The position numbers and the translations under genes are program-made. Below the pieces are notes generated by a model, which did not search any database, had not been told where the DNA came from, and was given only the letters and a program-made list of their open reading frames with translations. From Nostoc sp. C052 (GTDB lineage Bacteria > Cyanobacteriota > Cyanobacteriia > Cyanobacteriales > Nostocaceae): DNA of 64,000 nt. Shown here one piece after another: positions 26,236-34,574 of the stretch (position 1 is its first letter; each line of letters begins with the position of its first letter). The stretch is from assembly GCF_013393905.1 (NCBI RefSeq), contig NZ_CP040272.1, positions 6,271,501 to 6,335,500 on the forward strand. The letters are read 5' to 3'.

Positions 26236-28245
26236 ATGAAAAAGACAAGTCTATTTTTTAAGGGCTGTCTGCTCCTCCTGTTCGTGACTATGTTTATAGT
26301 CTGCGGCTTTTATGGAACGCCTACAGCCCTCGCTGATGAGTATAGTGAAACACCTGCGCCCATAAGTAACAAGTACTCTGACACTGGTGTAAGCGAATAC
26401 CCTGATAACTGTGAGGGTATCGGTTATCTCCCAGAGTACACAAAGGAGAATTTGACAGATGCCGAAAAACGGGGTCGTTGCACCTGGTACTTATGGACTG
26501 GCGGTAATGACAAGTACTATCGTGATTTAGCGAAACGGACACATGGCGGTGCCGATCTGCTAAAGCTGATTGACTCAAAAGAGCATGACAAGCGATTTGA
26601 GTTATATGGCGCAATTAACGATCCTGGATGTGAAAAATCCACAGAGAAAGATGAATACGGGTTGCAGTTAGATAAATGTAAAGACCCGCTCTCAACTGGC
26701 GTGATTGGGTTGCGTAAGTTCCCCAATCCCAACTTCGACCAGGCAAAATGGAACGCTGAGGAGTATTTTAAAACCTCACAAGTCGAGCCTCCCTACTTGA
26801 TTGGACAGTCTTGTGCTATCTGTCACGTAGCATTAGATCCCCTCAACCCACCCAAAGACAAGGAACATCCGAAATGGGAAAACCTCGTACCAGCATTGGG
26901 TAATCAGTACATCAAGGAAAACAAATTCTTTGGAACCAGCGTTGGGGAAAATAGTTTTGTTAAGCAAGTACTTGATTCTCAAAAACCTGGGACTTCTGAT
27001 ACTTCGCGGATTGCCACCGATCACATCAACAATCCGAATGCGATTAACGCTATTTTTAATTTAGGCGATCGCCCCAAATATCCAGAGGTGATGAACGATG
27101 GTTCAACCAAGGATGTGAATCATATTCTCAAGGATGGTGCAGATTCCACAGGAGTCGCCAATGCCTCACTACGCGTTTACGTCAACATTGGGATGTGCGG
27201 CGATTACTGGACAAGTCTCCATGAACCTTTATTAGGCAGAACTCCCCAAAAACCTTTTGACATCGCCAAGGCGCGGAAGGAGTGCGAAGGCTGGAGACAG
27301 ACAGAAGCACGTATGGCTGACGCCGAAGCATTCTTGAAAACCATCAAGCCGATGCACCTGAAAGATGCACCTGATGGTGAAGACTTCTTAACTAAAGACG
27401 AGGAAGTTCTCAAACGTGGCAAGCTAGTTTTTGCTAGCACTTGTGCTAGTTGCCATTCCAGCAAAAAGCCACCTGCTGAAATTGCTGCTGACCCCGAACA
27501 GGCTCAGAAATGGTATGAAGAGTCTGTACTCAGTAGTAATTTCTTAGACCACAACTTCTTGTCTGATGACCAGCGTTATCCAGTTACCCTAATTGGTACT
27601 AATGCGGCGCGATCGCTAGGGACAAATGCCACTAAGGGGCATATTTGGGATCAGTTCTCATCCAAGACTTACAAAGAACTGCCATCACCAGGTACTTTGA
27701 CTCTGTACAACCCCTTCGATGAGAAAAAACCCATCGAATTTAAAATACCAGACGGCGGTTTGGGATATTACCGTACACCTTCGTTAGTAAGTATTTGGGC
27801 AACAGCACCACTTCTTCACAACAACACACTAGGACTTTACAACGAAGATCCTTCAGTGAAAGGACGTGTAGAAGCCTATACGGATGCGATGGAAAAGCTA
27901 CTCTGGCCTGAAAAGCGTGAGGGAATTATCAGCAGGACATCTAAAGATACTAAATTAGAGCTTCCCCCAGGAGATCCGAATCCGAGATTTAGAATTCCTG
28001 TTCCTAAAGGTACGCCTGTGAATTTGCTGGCAAGCATTAATATCAGAGAGGCGATTACATCTCTCAATCTCAGCAGCCTTTTCCAAGACCTGAAACCAGG
28101 TGGAGGAATCAAGAATAAGTTGGCACGTGTGCTTTTAAGAGCCAACAAATCTCCTGACTTCGTGGAAGATGAGGGTCATTATTTTGGTTCCGATCTCCCA
28201 GATGAAGATAAGAAAGCCCTAATTGAGTTCGTGAAAACTTTCTAG
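26236..28245 (+). CDS. Secreted di-heme c-type cytochrome of RoxA-like size
   Basis: A 669-residue precursor with an N-terminal signal sequence (about 1-33, hydrophobic core CLLLLFVTMFIVCGF). It has two heme c motifs, CAICH at 193-197 and CASCH at 403-407. The C-terminal GLGYYRTPSLVSIWATAPLL followed by HNNTLG is the conserved block of MauG/RoxA-type di-heme enzymes. The total length and the spacing of the heme sites are very close to rubber oxygenase RoxA. It differs from the two 480-residue cytochromes opposite in having a much longer N-terminal domain. It is divergent from their operon. An oxygenase or peroxidase acting on an extracytoplasmic hydrophobic substrate is plausible but unproven. 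Confidence 0.8.
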   Translation: MKKTSLFFKGCLLLLFVTMFIVCGFYGTPTALADEYSETPAPISNKYSDTGVSEYPDNCEGIGYLPEYTKENLTDAEKRGRCTWYLWTGGNDKYYRDLAKRTHGGADLLKLIDSKEHDKRFELYGAINDPGCEKSTEKDEYGLQLDKCKDPLSTGVIGLRKFPNPNFDQAKWNAEEYFKTSQVEPPYLIGQSCAICHVALDPLNPPKDKEHPKWENLVPALGNQYIKENKFFGTSVGENSFVKQVLDSQKPGTSDTSRIATDHINNPNAINAIFNLGDRPKYPEVMNDGSTKDVNHILKDGADSTGVANASLRVYVNIGMCGDYWTSLHEPLLGRTPQKPFDIAKARKECEGWRQTEARMADAEAFLKTIKPMHLKDAPDGEDFLTKDEEVLKRGKLVFASTCASCHSSKKPPAEIAADPEQAQKWYEESVLSSNFLDHNFLSDDQRYPVTLIGTNAARSLGTNATKGHIWDQFSSKTYKELPSPGTLTLYNPFDEKKPIEFKIPDGGLGYYRTPSLVSIWATAPLLHNNTLGLYNEDPSVKGRVEAYTDAMEKLLWPEKREGIISRTSKDTKLELPPGDPNPRFRIPVPKGTPVNLLASINIREAITSLNLSSLFQDLKPGGGIKNKLARVLLRANKSPDFVEDEGHYFGSDLPDEDKKALIEFVKTF

Positions 28246-28324
28246 TACAGCTTTGTGTAAAATCGTAGTTTTTTCAACGCAGAGGAACGCAGAGAATTTA
28301 CTACGAATTAATGAAATGGTGTAC

Positions 28325-28452
28325 TAAGGGACTGACAAATAAAAAATACTCAATTATTTCTTGTGGGGTGGGCGTCTCGCCCGCCTTAGGCTACAAGCGC
28401 TCATGTTGCCCACCCCACAAGATTGGATAATTTATTTGTTGTCAGTCCCTAA
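28325..28452. mobile_element. MITE-like element with terminal inverted repeats, copy 2
   Basis: About 128 bases bounded by TAAGGGACTGACAA on the left and its inverse TTGTCAGTCCCTAA on the right. Inside are the subterminal arms TTGTGGGGTGGGC and GCCCACCCCACAAGA. No coding sequence is present. Relatives lie at 7222-7332 and 48920-49045. It separates the RoxA-like gene from the lipase gene. Confidence 0.75.
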
Positions 28453-28476
28453 AACAACTTGTCTGAATACTCTGCA

Positions 28477-28505
28477 CTCGTTCCCAGTTTTAACCTGGGA
28501 ACGAG
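28477..28505. repeat. Hairpin repeat CTCGTTCCCAG
   Basis: The arms CTCGTTCCCAG and CTGGGAACGAG form a perfect 11-base stem. It lies in what would be the first codons of an upstream alternative lipase start, a reason to prefer the later ATG. It is related to the last hairpin at 7437-7465. Confidence 0.75.
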
Positions 28506-28536
28506 CAAAAATATTTATTACATAGCGGGGATATAT

Positions 28537-30012
28537 ATGCAGTATTTACCAATCATCTTCGTTCGTGGATATGCAGGTACACAAAAAGATGTTGAGCAAG
28601 TAGTTGACGATCCATTCTATGGATTCAATAATGGTTCAACCCATATTCGAGTAGATGAGAACGAAAATCCCCAGAAGTTTTTTTTCGAGAGTCCATTACT
28701 GCGGCTAATGACCGATCATGGTTATCAACCGATTGTTGACAATCAAAATGTGAGCAATCAAATTAAAAGATTGTCTGGACAACTTAATAAAACTATTTGG
28801 GTATATCGATTTTATGATGTAACTACACCTAGTTTTAACTCTTCAAGTGTAGTCAGACAGGAGATGGAGGAGATAGCTGAGGGTTTAAGAAAACTGATCC
28901 AAAATGTTAAAGAAACGACGGGGGTTGACAAAGTTTATCTTGTTGCCCACTCAATGGGAGGTCTTGTTTGTCGTAGCTTGATTCAAAAGATTTATCCAGA
29001 CAAAAACGAGCAAGCTATCGATCACATTGACAAATTCTTTACCTATGCTACACCTCATGGTGGCATTTTTTTTGAGATTGGAAGTGGCTTAATCGAAAAC
29101 CTTAGAGACAAGTTTAAATTAAATAATTCTGATGACTTTGGCCCCCAGCGGATGTACCAGTATTTAACACCTGAAGCCAACAAGCCAACAGATGAATTAC
29201 CCGATGACTTTCAGCTAGAAAAACTACAAAGCCTAGAAGATGCATTTCCACCAAACCGCGTTTTTTCTCTAATTGGTACTAATGCACATGATTATGAAGA
29301 ACTTTTTGGTATTTCACAAAAGGCTGTAGGGGTGAAAAGTGATGGTCTAGTTCAAATCGATAAAGCTTACATTACAGGATCTCATCGTGCTTATGTTCAC
29401 CGTTCTCATGGTGGGCGTTATGGCATAGTTAACTCAGAAGAAGGTTATCAAAATCTACAACGCTTTTTGTTTGGTGATATCCAGGTGAAACTATCTCTGA
29501 GCAATGTTGAGTTAAAAGACCAGGACAATAATTTTTATCAACTGGAAACTAGGGTTGCTTTACGTGGTCTTCCTATTCCTATATATGAGCAAGCGATCGC
29601 TCATTATTGCCCAATCACACAAGAGTTACTCAGAACAGATAAACCTATTCCCCTGTTTACAGCTTTCTTAATCCCCAGAAATTCAGCTAGTGATGATAAT
29701 ACCTGTAGATATGCTCTGCGTTTAGCACTGCATTCTTTTACAAAACAAGAGACAAATTGGTTGCGTGACAGTCATCTCGACCAAGTACCACTGTGGTCTG
29801 ACTATTTAATTACTGATGTTGCCGCATCAAATAACACTTACAACGCTACCTATAGTTGGAATTCCGATCAAAAAGAGCCAGTAATAGACTTAACTCCCAA
29901 TCCAGAATCCAGTTCAGATGTATATGTTGCTTATGTTTCTTTACCTGAACGGGGGCAAAAAGTCTTAGGAACAAATGCGGCAGTTCGCTTAGAAATTTCC
30001 CAATGGAAATAG
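28537..30012 (+). CDS. Alpha/beta-hydrolase, lipase-like
   Basis: About 491 residues from the ATG at 28537. An upstream ATG at 28459 would add 26 residues encoded by a repeat hairpin and is unlikely. The sequence begins YLPIIFVRGYAG, typical of the first strand of lipase/acyl-hydrolase folds. It carries the nucleophile elbow VYLVAHSMGGLVCRSL near residue 143, the Ser being catalytic, and then YATPHGG. A histidine-rich HRAYVHRSHGG near 310-320 may supply the catalytic His. The last 150 residues are beta-rich and unassigned. There is no signal peptide. It follows the RoxA-like gene on the same strand and may provide or process lipid substrates. Confidence 0.82.
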   Translation: MQYLPIIFVRGYAGTQKDVEQVVDDPFYGFNNGSTHIRVDENENPQKFFFESPLLRLMTDHGYQPIVDNQNVSNQIKRLSGQLNKTIWVYRFYDVTTPSFNSSSVVRQEMEEIAEGLRKLIQNVKETTGVDKVYLVAHSMGGLVCRSLIQKIYPDKNEQAIDHIDKFFTYATPHGGIFFEIGSGLIENLRDKFKLNNSDDFGPQRMYQYLTPEANKPTDELPDDFQLEKLQSLEDAFPPNRVFSLIGTNAHDYEELFGISQKAVGVKSDGLVQIDKAYITGSHRAYVHRSHGGRYGIVNSEEGYQNLQRFLFGDIQVKLSLSNVELKDQDNNFYQLETRVALRGLPIPIYEQAIAHYCPITQELLRTDKPIPLFTAFLIPRNSASDDNTCRYALRLALHSFTKQETNWLRDSHLDQVPLWSDYLITDVAASNNTYNATYSWNSDQKEPVIDLTPNPESSSDVYVAYVSLPERGQKVLGTNAAVRLEISQWK

Positions 30013-30155
30013 ATGTCATTTTTGATAAGAAGCCTATTGAGTGAGCAAAAATCTACCTGGATAAGGATTTTAGACTTTCCTATAGCCAGGGTGATTAAAG
30101 AACGTTAGGTTACTAATGATTCATTTGTTTTGAAGCAGTTAACAAAGGGAAAATT

Positions 30156-30947
30156 ATGCAAGGTAATCGCAAACAAACGGCTCTAATTACGGGTGCATCT
30201 GGCGGCATCGGTTATGAGTTCGCGAAGTTATTTGCTCAGGATGCTTACAATCTTGTGTTGGTAGCTAGAAGCGTGGACAAGCTGAATAAAATCGCTGATG
30301 AATTTAAAAAGAAATTTGGCGTTGATGTCAAAGTTATTTCCAAGGATTTATCTAACCCATCAGCCTCAGAAGAAATTTTTACTGAGCTAGAACAAGCATC
30401 AATCAGGGTTGATGTGCTGATAAATAATGCTGGCTTTGCTACCTACGGATTATTTCACGAAATTGACTTGAATTCTGAACTGCAATTGCTACAGGTCAAT
30501 GTCTTATGTCTGACACATTTAACCAAGTTATTCCTCAAGGGTATGGTTCAGCGTGGGTCGGGAAAAATATTAAACGTGGCTTCGACTGCTGCTTTTCAGC
30601 CAGGGCCTCTGATGGCAGTATACTACGCTAGTAAAGCCTATGTCTTATCATTCTCAGAAGCGATCGCTAATGAATTAGAAGGTACAGGCGTTTCTGTAAC
30701 AGCCCTTTGTCCAGGCCCTACCGAATCCGGTTTTCAACAGAGAGCCGCAATGGAAGACTCAAAGTTGGTAAGCGGTCAAAAAATTATGACTGCGGAAGCG
30801 GTAGCCGAAATTGGCTATCGTGGTCTATTTGAAAACAAAACTGTTGTTGTCCCTGGAATTAAAAATAAGCTACTCGCTGAATCTGTAAGATTCACTCCCA
30901 GAAAGCTAGTGACAAAACTAGTCAGAAATATGCAGGAAAGCAAGTAA
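30156..30947 (+). CDS. Short-chain dehydrogenase/reductase (SDR)
   Basis: A 263-residue classical SDR. It has the cofactor loop TGASGGIG (residues 11-18), the structural NNAG motif (about 90-93), the catalytic Ser in LNVASTAAF, and the Tyr-Lys pair in YYASKAYVLS (about 160-164). An Arg after strand 2 (VARSVDKL) favours NADP(H). The family oxidises alcohols or reduces ketones. It lies 143 bases downstream of the lipase-like gene on the same strand. Whether it belongs functionally to the adjacent redox cluster is an inference from position only. Confidence 0.9.
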   Translation: MQGNRKQTALITGASGGIGYEFAKLFAQDAYNLVLVARSVDKLNKIADEFKKKFGVDVKVISKDLSNPSASEEIFTELEQASIRVDVLINNAGFATYGLFHEIDLNSELQLLQVNVLCLTHLTKLFLKGMVQRGSGKILNVASTAAFQPGPLMAVYYASKAYVLSFSEAIANELEGTGVSVTALCPGPTESGFQQRAAMEDSKLVSGQKIMTAEAVAEIGYRGLFENKTVVVPGIKNKLLAESVRFTPRKLVTKLVRNMQESK

Positions 30948-30967
30948 GTCGGCTTAAATAATTATTG

Positions 30968-31098
30968 TTGGGATAAGGCAGGGGGCAGGGAGCATGGTGA
31001 AGAGGACAAGGAGACAAAGAGAAATACTTGTTGCAGGTTCTCACTAAAGTTACCTTGTCCCCTTGTTTCCCCTGCTCCCTTGCCCCCCTGCTTTTTCA
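30968..31098. repeat. Long imperfect inverted repeat between convergent genes
   Basis: A purine-rich left half (GCAGGGGGCAGGGAGCA, later GGACAAGGAGACAAAGAG) is mirrored by a pyrimidine-rich right half (CCTTGTCCCCTTGTTTCC, then TGCTCCCTTGCCCCCCTGC). The transcripts of the SDR and radC genes would meet here. It could terminate both. Confidence 0.65.
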
Positions 31099-31830
31099 CT
31101 AATCCCCCTGCGGATGTTCATCCCACAAGGTTGTTATTTCCCGTAAACTCTGATGATTGCCATTGCCCAAAATCAGATGATCTAGTACCGGAATACCCAA
31201 AAGCTGCGCCCCTGCTAATAACTGACGCGTCAATTCTATATCTTCCTGACTGGGTTCAAGGTTCCCAGAAGGATGATTGTGGGCAACTATTGCCCGTGTT
31301 GCACCTTGACGAATAACTTCTCGAAAAATATCACGGGGAGAGGCGAGGGTTTCAGTTGCCGTACCAATGGTAATTACTTGTGTACCCAGCAAACGATTCT
31401 TGACATCTAACAGCACCACTGCAAAACGTTCTTGTAGCTGCCACATCAAATCTTGGCTAAGGGTAGCAGCAGCAGCAAGCGGGCTATCAATTAATGTGCG
31501 ATCGTTTGGACGAGATTGAAAGGCGCGTTTACCTAATTCAATTGCTGCTAAAATACTTGTTGCCTTGGCTGGGCCAACACCAGAAATTTGCATCAACTCT
31601 GCGGGGCTAACTTCTCGCAGAACTGCCAAAGGATCGCGTTGGTGTTTGCCTAATTCGCTCAAAATATATTGCCCCAAACCCACAGCAGATAGTTTTCCTG
31701 GCCCTTGACCGGTGCCTAGAAGAATTGCAATTAACTCCGCTGTGGCTAAAATTTTCGCTCCATGCGTCATTAATCGCTCACGCGGACGCTCATTTGTAGG
31801 TAGGTCGGCAATTCTGAGGCAATAGGTCAT
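31099..31830 (-). CDS. radC: RadC-family JAMM/MPN protein
   Basis: A 243-residue RadC homologue. The N-terminal part (20-100) holds a helix-hairpin-helix region with LMQISGVGPAKATSILAAIELG. The C-terminal domain has the JAMM metal site: the downstream HNHPSGNLEPSQED (about 188-201) supplies two His and the Asp. RadC was named for DNA repair, but that role has been questioned and its true activity is not established. Length is normal. The gene is convergent with the SDR gene, with a long inverted repeat in the gap. Confidence 0.93.
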   Translation of the reverse strand: MTYCLRIADLPTNERPRERLMTHGAKILATAELIAILLGTGQGPGKLSAVGLGQYILSELGKHQRDPLAVLREVSPAELMQISGVGPAKATSILAAIELGKRAFQSRPNDRTLIDSPLAAAATLSQDLMWQLQERFAVVLLDVKNRLLGTQVITIGTATETLASPRDIFREVIRQGATRAIVAHNHPSGNLEPSQEDIELTRQLLAGAQLLGIPVLDHLILGNGNHQSLREITTLWDEHPQGD

Positions 31831-32050
31831 ATTATACTAAGAGAATAGCACCACACATAGAACTATCCTTAGTTATCCCTCGTTTGCTCTCAAAATCATC
31901 TTTATTTGAGAAAATCTTTAAACTTGGTAAGTTTGTGTGAGTAATTTTATGTGCAACTTTCAAAGGGAACACTAAAAATAAGTTAACTAAGTCTGACAAC
32001 AAGCGGGTTTGCCTCTACACAAACCCATTAAACCCCTTCATCTTCGCTGA

Positions 32051-32989
32051 TTACTGATAAATTTGAGTTGCTTTCAGCATGTGGTAGGTAATGATCAACT
32101 GAGTCAAAGCCAGAGGATAACTTTGCAGTGTTTCTCCAGTTGTACCAGCAATTTTACCCAGTTCTGGATTACTTTCGCGATCGCAAATACTTCGCAAATG
32201 GGGCATATCAGAACAAATAATATGCTCTAGCTTATTCACCTGTTCTAAGGTGGCATGACCATCAACTTCTAAGACATCCACAGGTTTACTCATATCTCTG
32301 TCTAGCCCCAAGCGGATTGCTGAGTCAGAATTACCATAGCCAGAGTTGATAATCTGGGTAAAATCTGGGTGGGGAATTGTCGGACGTAATACCAGACGGA
32401 CATTCAGATGTCCATTGATTTCATCATTATTCTCAGCGGGTGGATAGAAACTAATGACTATATCAGACCATTGTCGCTGCGGACGAATAAATTGTGCTGA
32501 GTCTGGTTCACGCTTTTCTAGTTCCGCTAGCACTTGTTCAGCAGTGTAGCCGCGCTTTTGGGTGTCTCGCTTGACTTTCCATTTAGCGCGTAGTTCTTCA
32601 GGCGGTGCAAGGTAAACTTTTACGTCGTAAGAATCACGGGCGGCACGAGTAGAATAACCGAGTAATCCCTCAATGATCACAAATTTACTGGGCTTGATAT
32701 ACTGCGGTGCCTCGAATGTACCAGTTTTATGGCTGTAAACTGGCTTCAGAATTGGCTGTCCTGTACGTAGCAACGATAGGTGTTGCTGCATAATATCTAA
32801 GTGGTTGCATTCAGGGTGGAGGGCAGTGATACCAATTTCTGCACGTTGTTGGCGATCGTAACGGTGATAATCATCTGTACAAATGAGCGTGACATTTTCT
32901 GGGCCGAGTACTTGAGCGATTCCTCGCGTTAGTGTTGTTTTACCAGCCGCACTGTCGCCGACAATACCAAGAATGATTGGACGACTCAT
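32051..32989 (-). CDS. Phosphoribulokinase/uridine-kinase-family protein
   Basis: About 312 residues starting MSRPIILGIVGDSAAGKTTL. A GGGAGG ribosome site sits five bases before this ATG, so the longer frame to 33034 is not used. The P-loop is GDSAAGKTT; the Asp pair CTDDYHRYDRQQR, the FVIIEGLLGY strand and the Arg-rich WKVKRDTQKRG match phosphoribulokinases. The canonical cyanobacterial Calvin-cycle enzyme has GDSGCGKST, with a redox-active Cys. Here that Cys is Ala, so thioredoxin control through that pair is not possible. A second Cys (ICTDDYH) is kept, and Cys residues occur near 260-270. It is probably a paralogue rather than the main Prk. The substrate is uncertain. Confidence 0.8.
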   Translation of the reverse strand: MSRPIILGIVGDSAAGKTTLTRGIAQVLGPENVTLICTDDYHRYDRQQRAEIGITALHPECNHLDIMQQHLSLLRTGQPILKPVYSHKTGTFEAPQYIKPSKFVIIEGLLGYSTRAARDSYDVKVYLAPPEELRAKWKVKRDTQKRGYTAEQVLAELEKREPDSAQFIRPQRQWSDIVISFYPPAENNDEINGHLNVRLVLRPTIPHPDFTQIINSGYGNSDSAIRLGLDRDMSKPVDVLEVDGHATLEQVNKLEHIICSDMPHLRSICDRESNPELGKIAGTTGETLQSYPLALTQLIITYHMLKATQIYQ

Positions 32990-33287
32990 CATAACCTCCC
33001 ACAATAAAAACAACTTTAGTAATAAAATACCCACAATAGTTTTTATTCTAGAAGGGTTTAAGCAAGTAACTCAAACAAAGACTTGGTATGCAATATCTCT
33101 ACACATAAAATGTTTGTGCGATGCCTACGGCGGTAAACTACGCTTTTTGCACAATAATTTATAATCTACATGATTCTTAGAGTTATCTGTAGGCATAAAA
33201 ACTAGTACAACACGGCATAAATAAACCACCCATTCAAAATCAATGAAATGCTTACACTGTATTAATTTTGAATTCCACCTCGCGGTA

Positions 33288-33722
33288 CTAGTCATTCCTT
33301 GATGAACCCACTCTCAGCCGCAAATATTCAATTTTAATACAAGCATCCATAACTACATTTAGTCCTGCATCTATAGCTTTTTGTGCTGATAGTTGATGCC
33401 AGATACCCAGTTGTGTCCAGACAGTTTTCGCATTGATAGAAATTGCTTCATCTACAATTTCTGGCAAGTACTCAGAACGGCGAAACACGTTAATAATATC
33501 CACGGGTTCGGGTAATTGCTGGAGTGCAGCATAACTGGCTTGACCGTCAATTTCTTTAATGAGAGGGTTGACGGCATAGACTGTATAGCCTGTTTGCCTC
33601 AAGAATTGGGCGATTTGATAACTGGTGCGATGGCGTTTATCAGAGTGACCTACAACAGCGATGGTTTTTGCTTGGATCAACACCTCATGCAGGGCGTTAT
33701 CATCTTCTTTAAGGTTTGGCAT
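33288..33722 (-). CDS. CoA-binding domain protein (YccU-like)
   Basis: A 144-residue single-domain Rossmann protein with the CoA_binding pattern: TIAVVGHSDKRHRTSYQIAQ at the nucleotide loop, YTVYAVNPLIKEIDGQASY, and VWTQLGIWHQLSAQKAIDAG, ending in MDACIKIEY. Family members resemble the CoA-binding part of succinyl-CoA synthetase, but their role is unknown. The protein is cytoplasmic and of normal length. A dispersed repeat lies just upstream (33737-33765), between it and the divergent O-methyltransferase. Confidence 0.85.
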   Translation of the reverse strand: MPNLKEDDNALHEVLIQAKTIAVVGHSDKRHRTSYQIAQFLRQTGYTVYAVNPLIKEIDGQASYAALQQLPEPVDIINVFRRSEYLPEIVDEAISINAKTVWTQLGIWHQLSAQKAIDAGLNVVMDACIKIEYLRLRVGSSRND

Positions 33723-33736
33723 TTAAAATATCCTGA

Positions 33737-33765
33737 GCGTAGGCGCAGCCCGTCGTAGACATCGC
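33737..33765. repeat. Dispersed Nostoc-type repeat
   Basis: GCGTAGGCGCAGCCCGTCGT followed by AGACATCGC, a near-identical copy of the repeat at 6337-6364. It lies in a short divergent promoter region. Confidence 0.75.
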
Positions 33766-33853
33766 TTTGTTTATCATACTGAGTTACATTTAAATATAAT
33801 TTTGGCTTTTAAAAAATCATTTACGAGTAAAAAAGACTCGTCTCATATTCTCA

Positions 33854-34528
33854 ATGCCCAATTTTATGACAACTAAAACATTAGGACTCGAACAAAACCT
33901 GTATGATTATTTGCTGTCAGTCTCTCTGCGAGAACCAGAAATTTTAACTCAATTAAGACAAGAAACAGCCGAGTATCCAATAGGGAGAATGCAGATTGCT
34001 CCCGAACAGGGGCAGTTTTTGGCATTACTGGTGCAGTTGTTGGGAGCTAAAAAAACTTTGGATATTGGGGTATTTACAGGTTATAGTTCCTTGGTGGTGG
34101 CATTGGCGTTACCAGGGGACGGTAAGGTGGTAGCCTGTGATATTAGTGAGGAGTTTACAACGATCGCTCGACGTTATTGGCAGGAAGCTGGAGTGACGGA
34201 TAAAATTCAACTGCATATTGCCCCAGCTTTGGAGACTTTGGATCGGCTATTGGCAACTGAAGAAGCAGAAACTTTTGATTTTGCTTTCATCGATGCAGAT
34301 AAGAGGAACTATGATGATTATTATGAGCGATCGCTGCAATTGGTTCGTCCAGGGGGATTGATTGCCATCGATAATGTCCTCTGGTCAGGTAGGGTTGCTG
34401 ACCCCCAAGTGCAGGATAATAGAACTAAAAAAATGCGTGCTTTTAATCAAAAGCTGCATCAAGATGAGCGAGTTAGTCTAAGTTTAGTTGCGATCGCAGA
34501 TGGTTTAACTCTGACACTGAAAAAGTAA
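33854..34528 (+). CDS. SAM-dependent O-methyltransferase (SynOMT/CCoAOMT-like)
   Basis: A 224-residue class I methyltransferase of the cation-dependent caffeoyl-CoA/catechol O-methyltransferase group. It shows the N-terminal QIAPEQGQFLALLVQLLGAK, the SAM loop TLDIGVFTGYSSLVVALALP, then VACDISEEFTTIARRYWQ. The metal-binding Asp lies in FDFAFIDADKRNYDDYYE, and IAIDNVLWSGRV follows. It resembles the cyanobacterial SynOMT type, which methylates catechol-like phenolics in vitro. The gene is monocistronic here. The cellular substrate is unknown. Confidence 0.92.
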   Translation: MPNFMTTKTLGLEQNLYDYLLSVSLREPEILTQLRQETAEYPIGRMQIAPEQGQFLALLVQLLGAKKTLDIGVFTGYSSLVVALALPGDGKVVACDISEEFTTIARRYWQEAGVTDKIQLHIAPALETLDRLLATEEAETFDFAFIDADKRNYDDYYERSLQLVRPGGLIAIDNVLWSGRVADPQVQDNRTKKMRAFNQKLHQDERVSLSLVAIADGLTLTLKK

Positions 34529-34574
34529 GTAGGTAGGCGTAAGGGAATCTCCGTCCGTCTTACGCCGGAGTAGT

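Noticed and set aside
26061..26261. 66-residue frame overlapping the start of the RoxA-like gene
   Set aside because: It ends inside the signal-peptide region in another frame and shows no recognisable protein.
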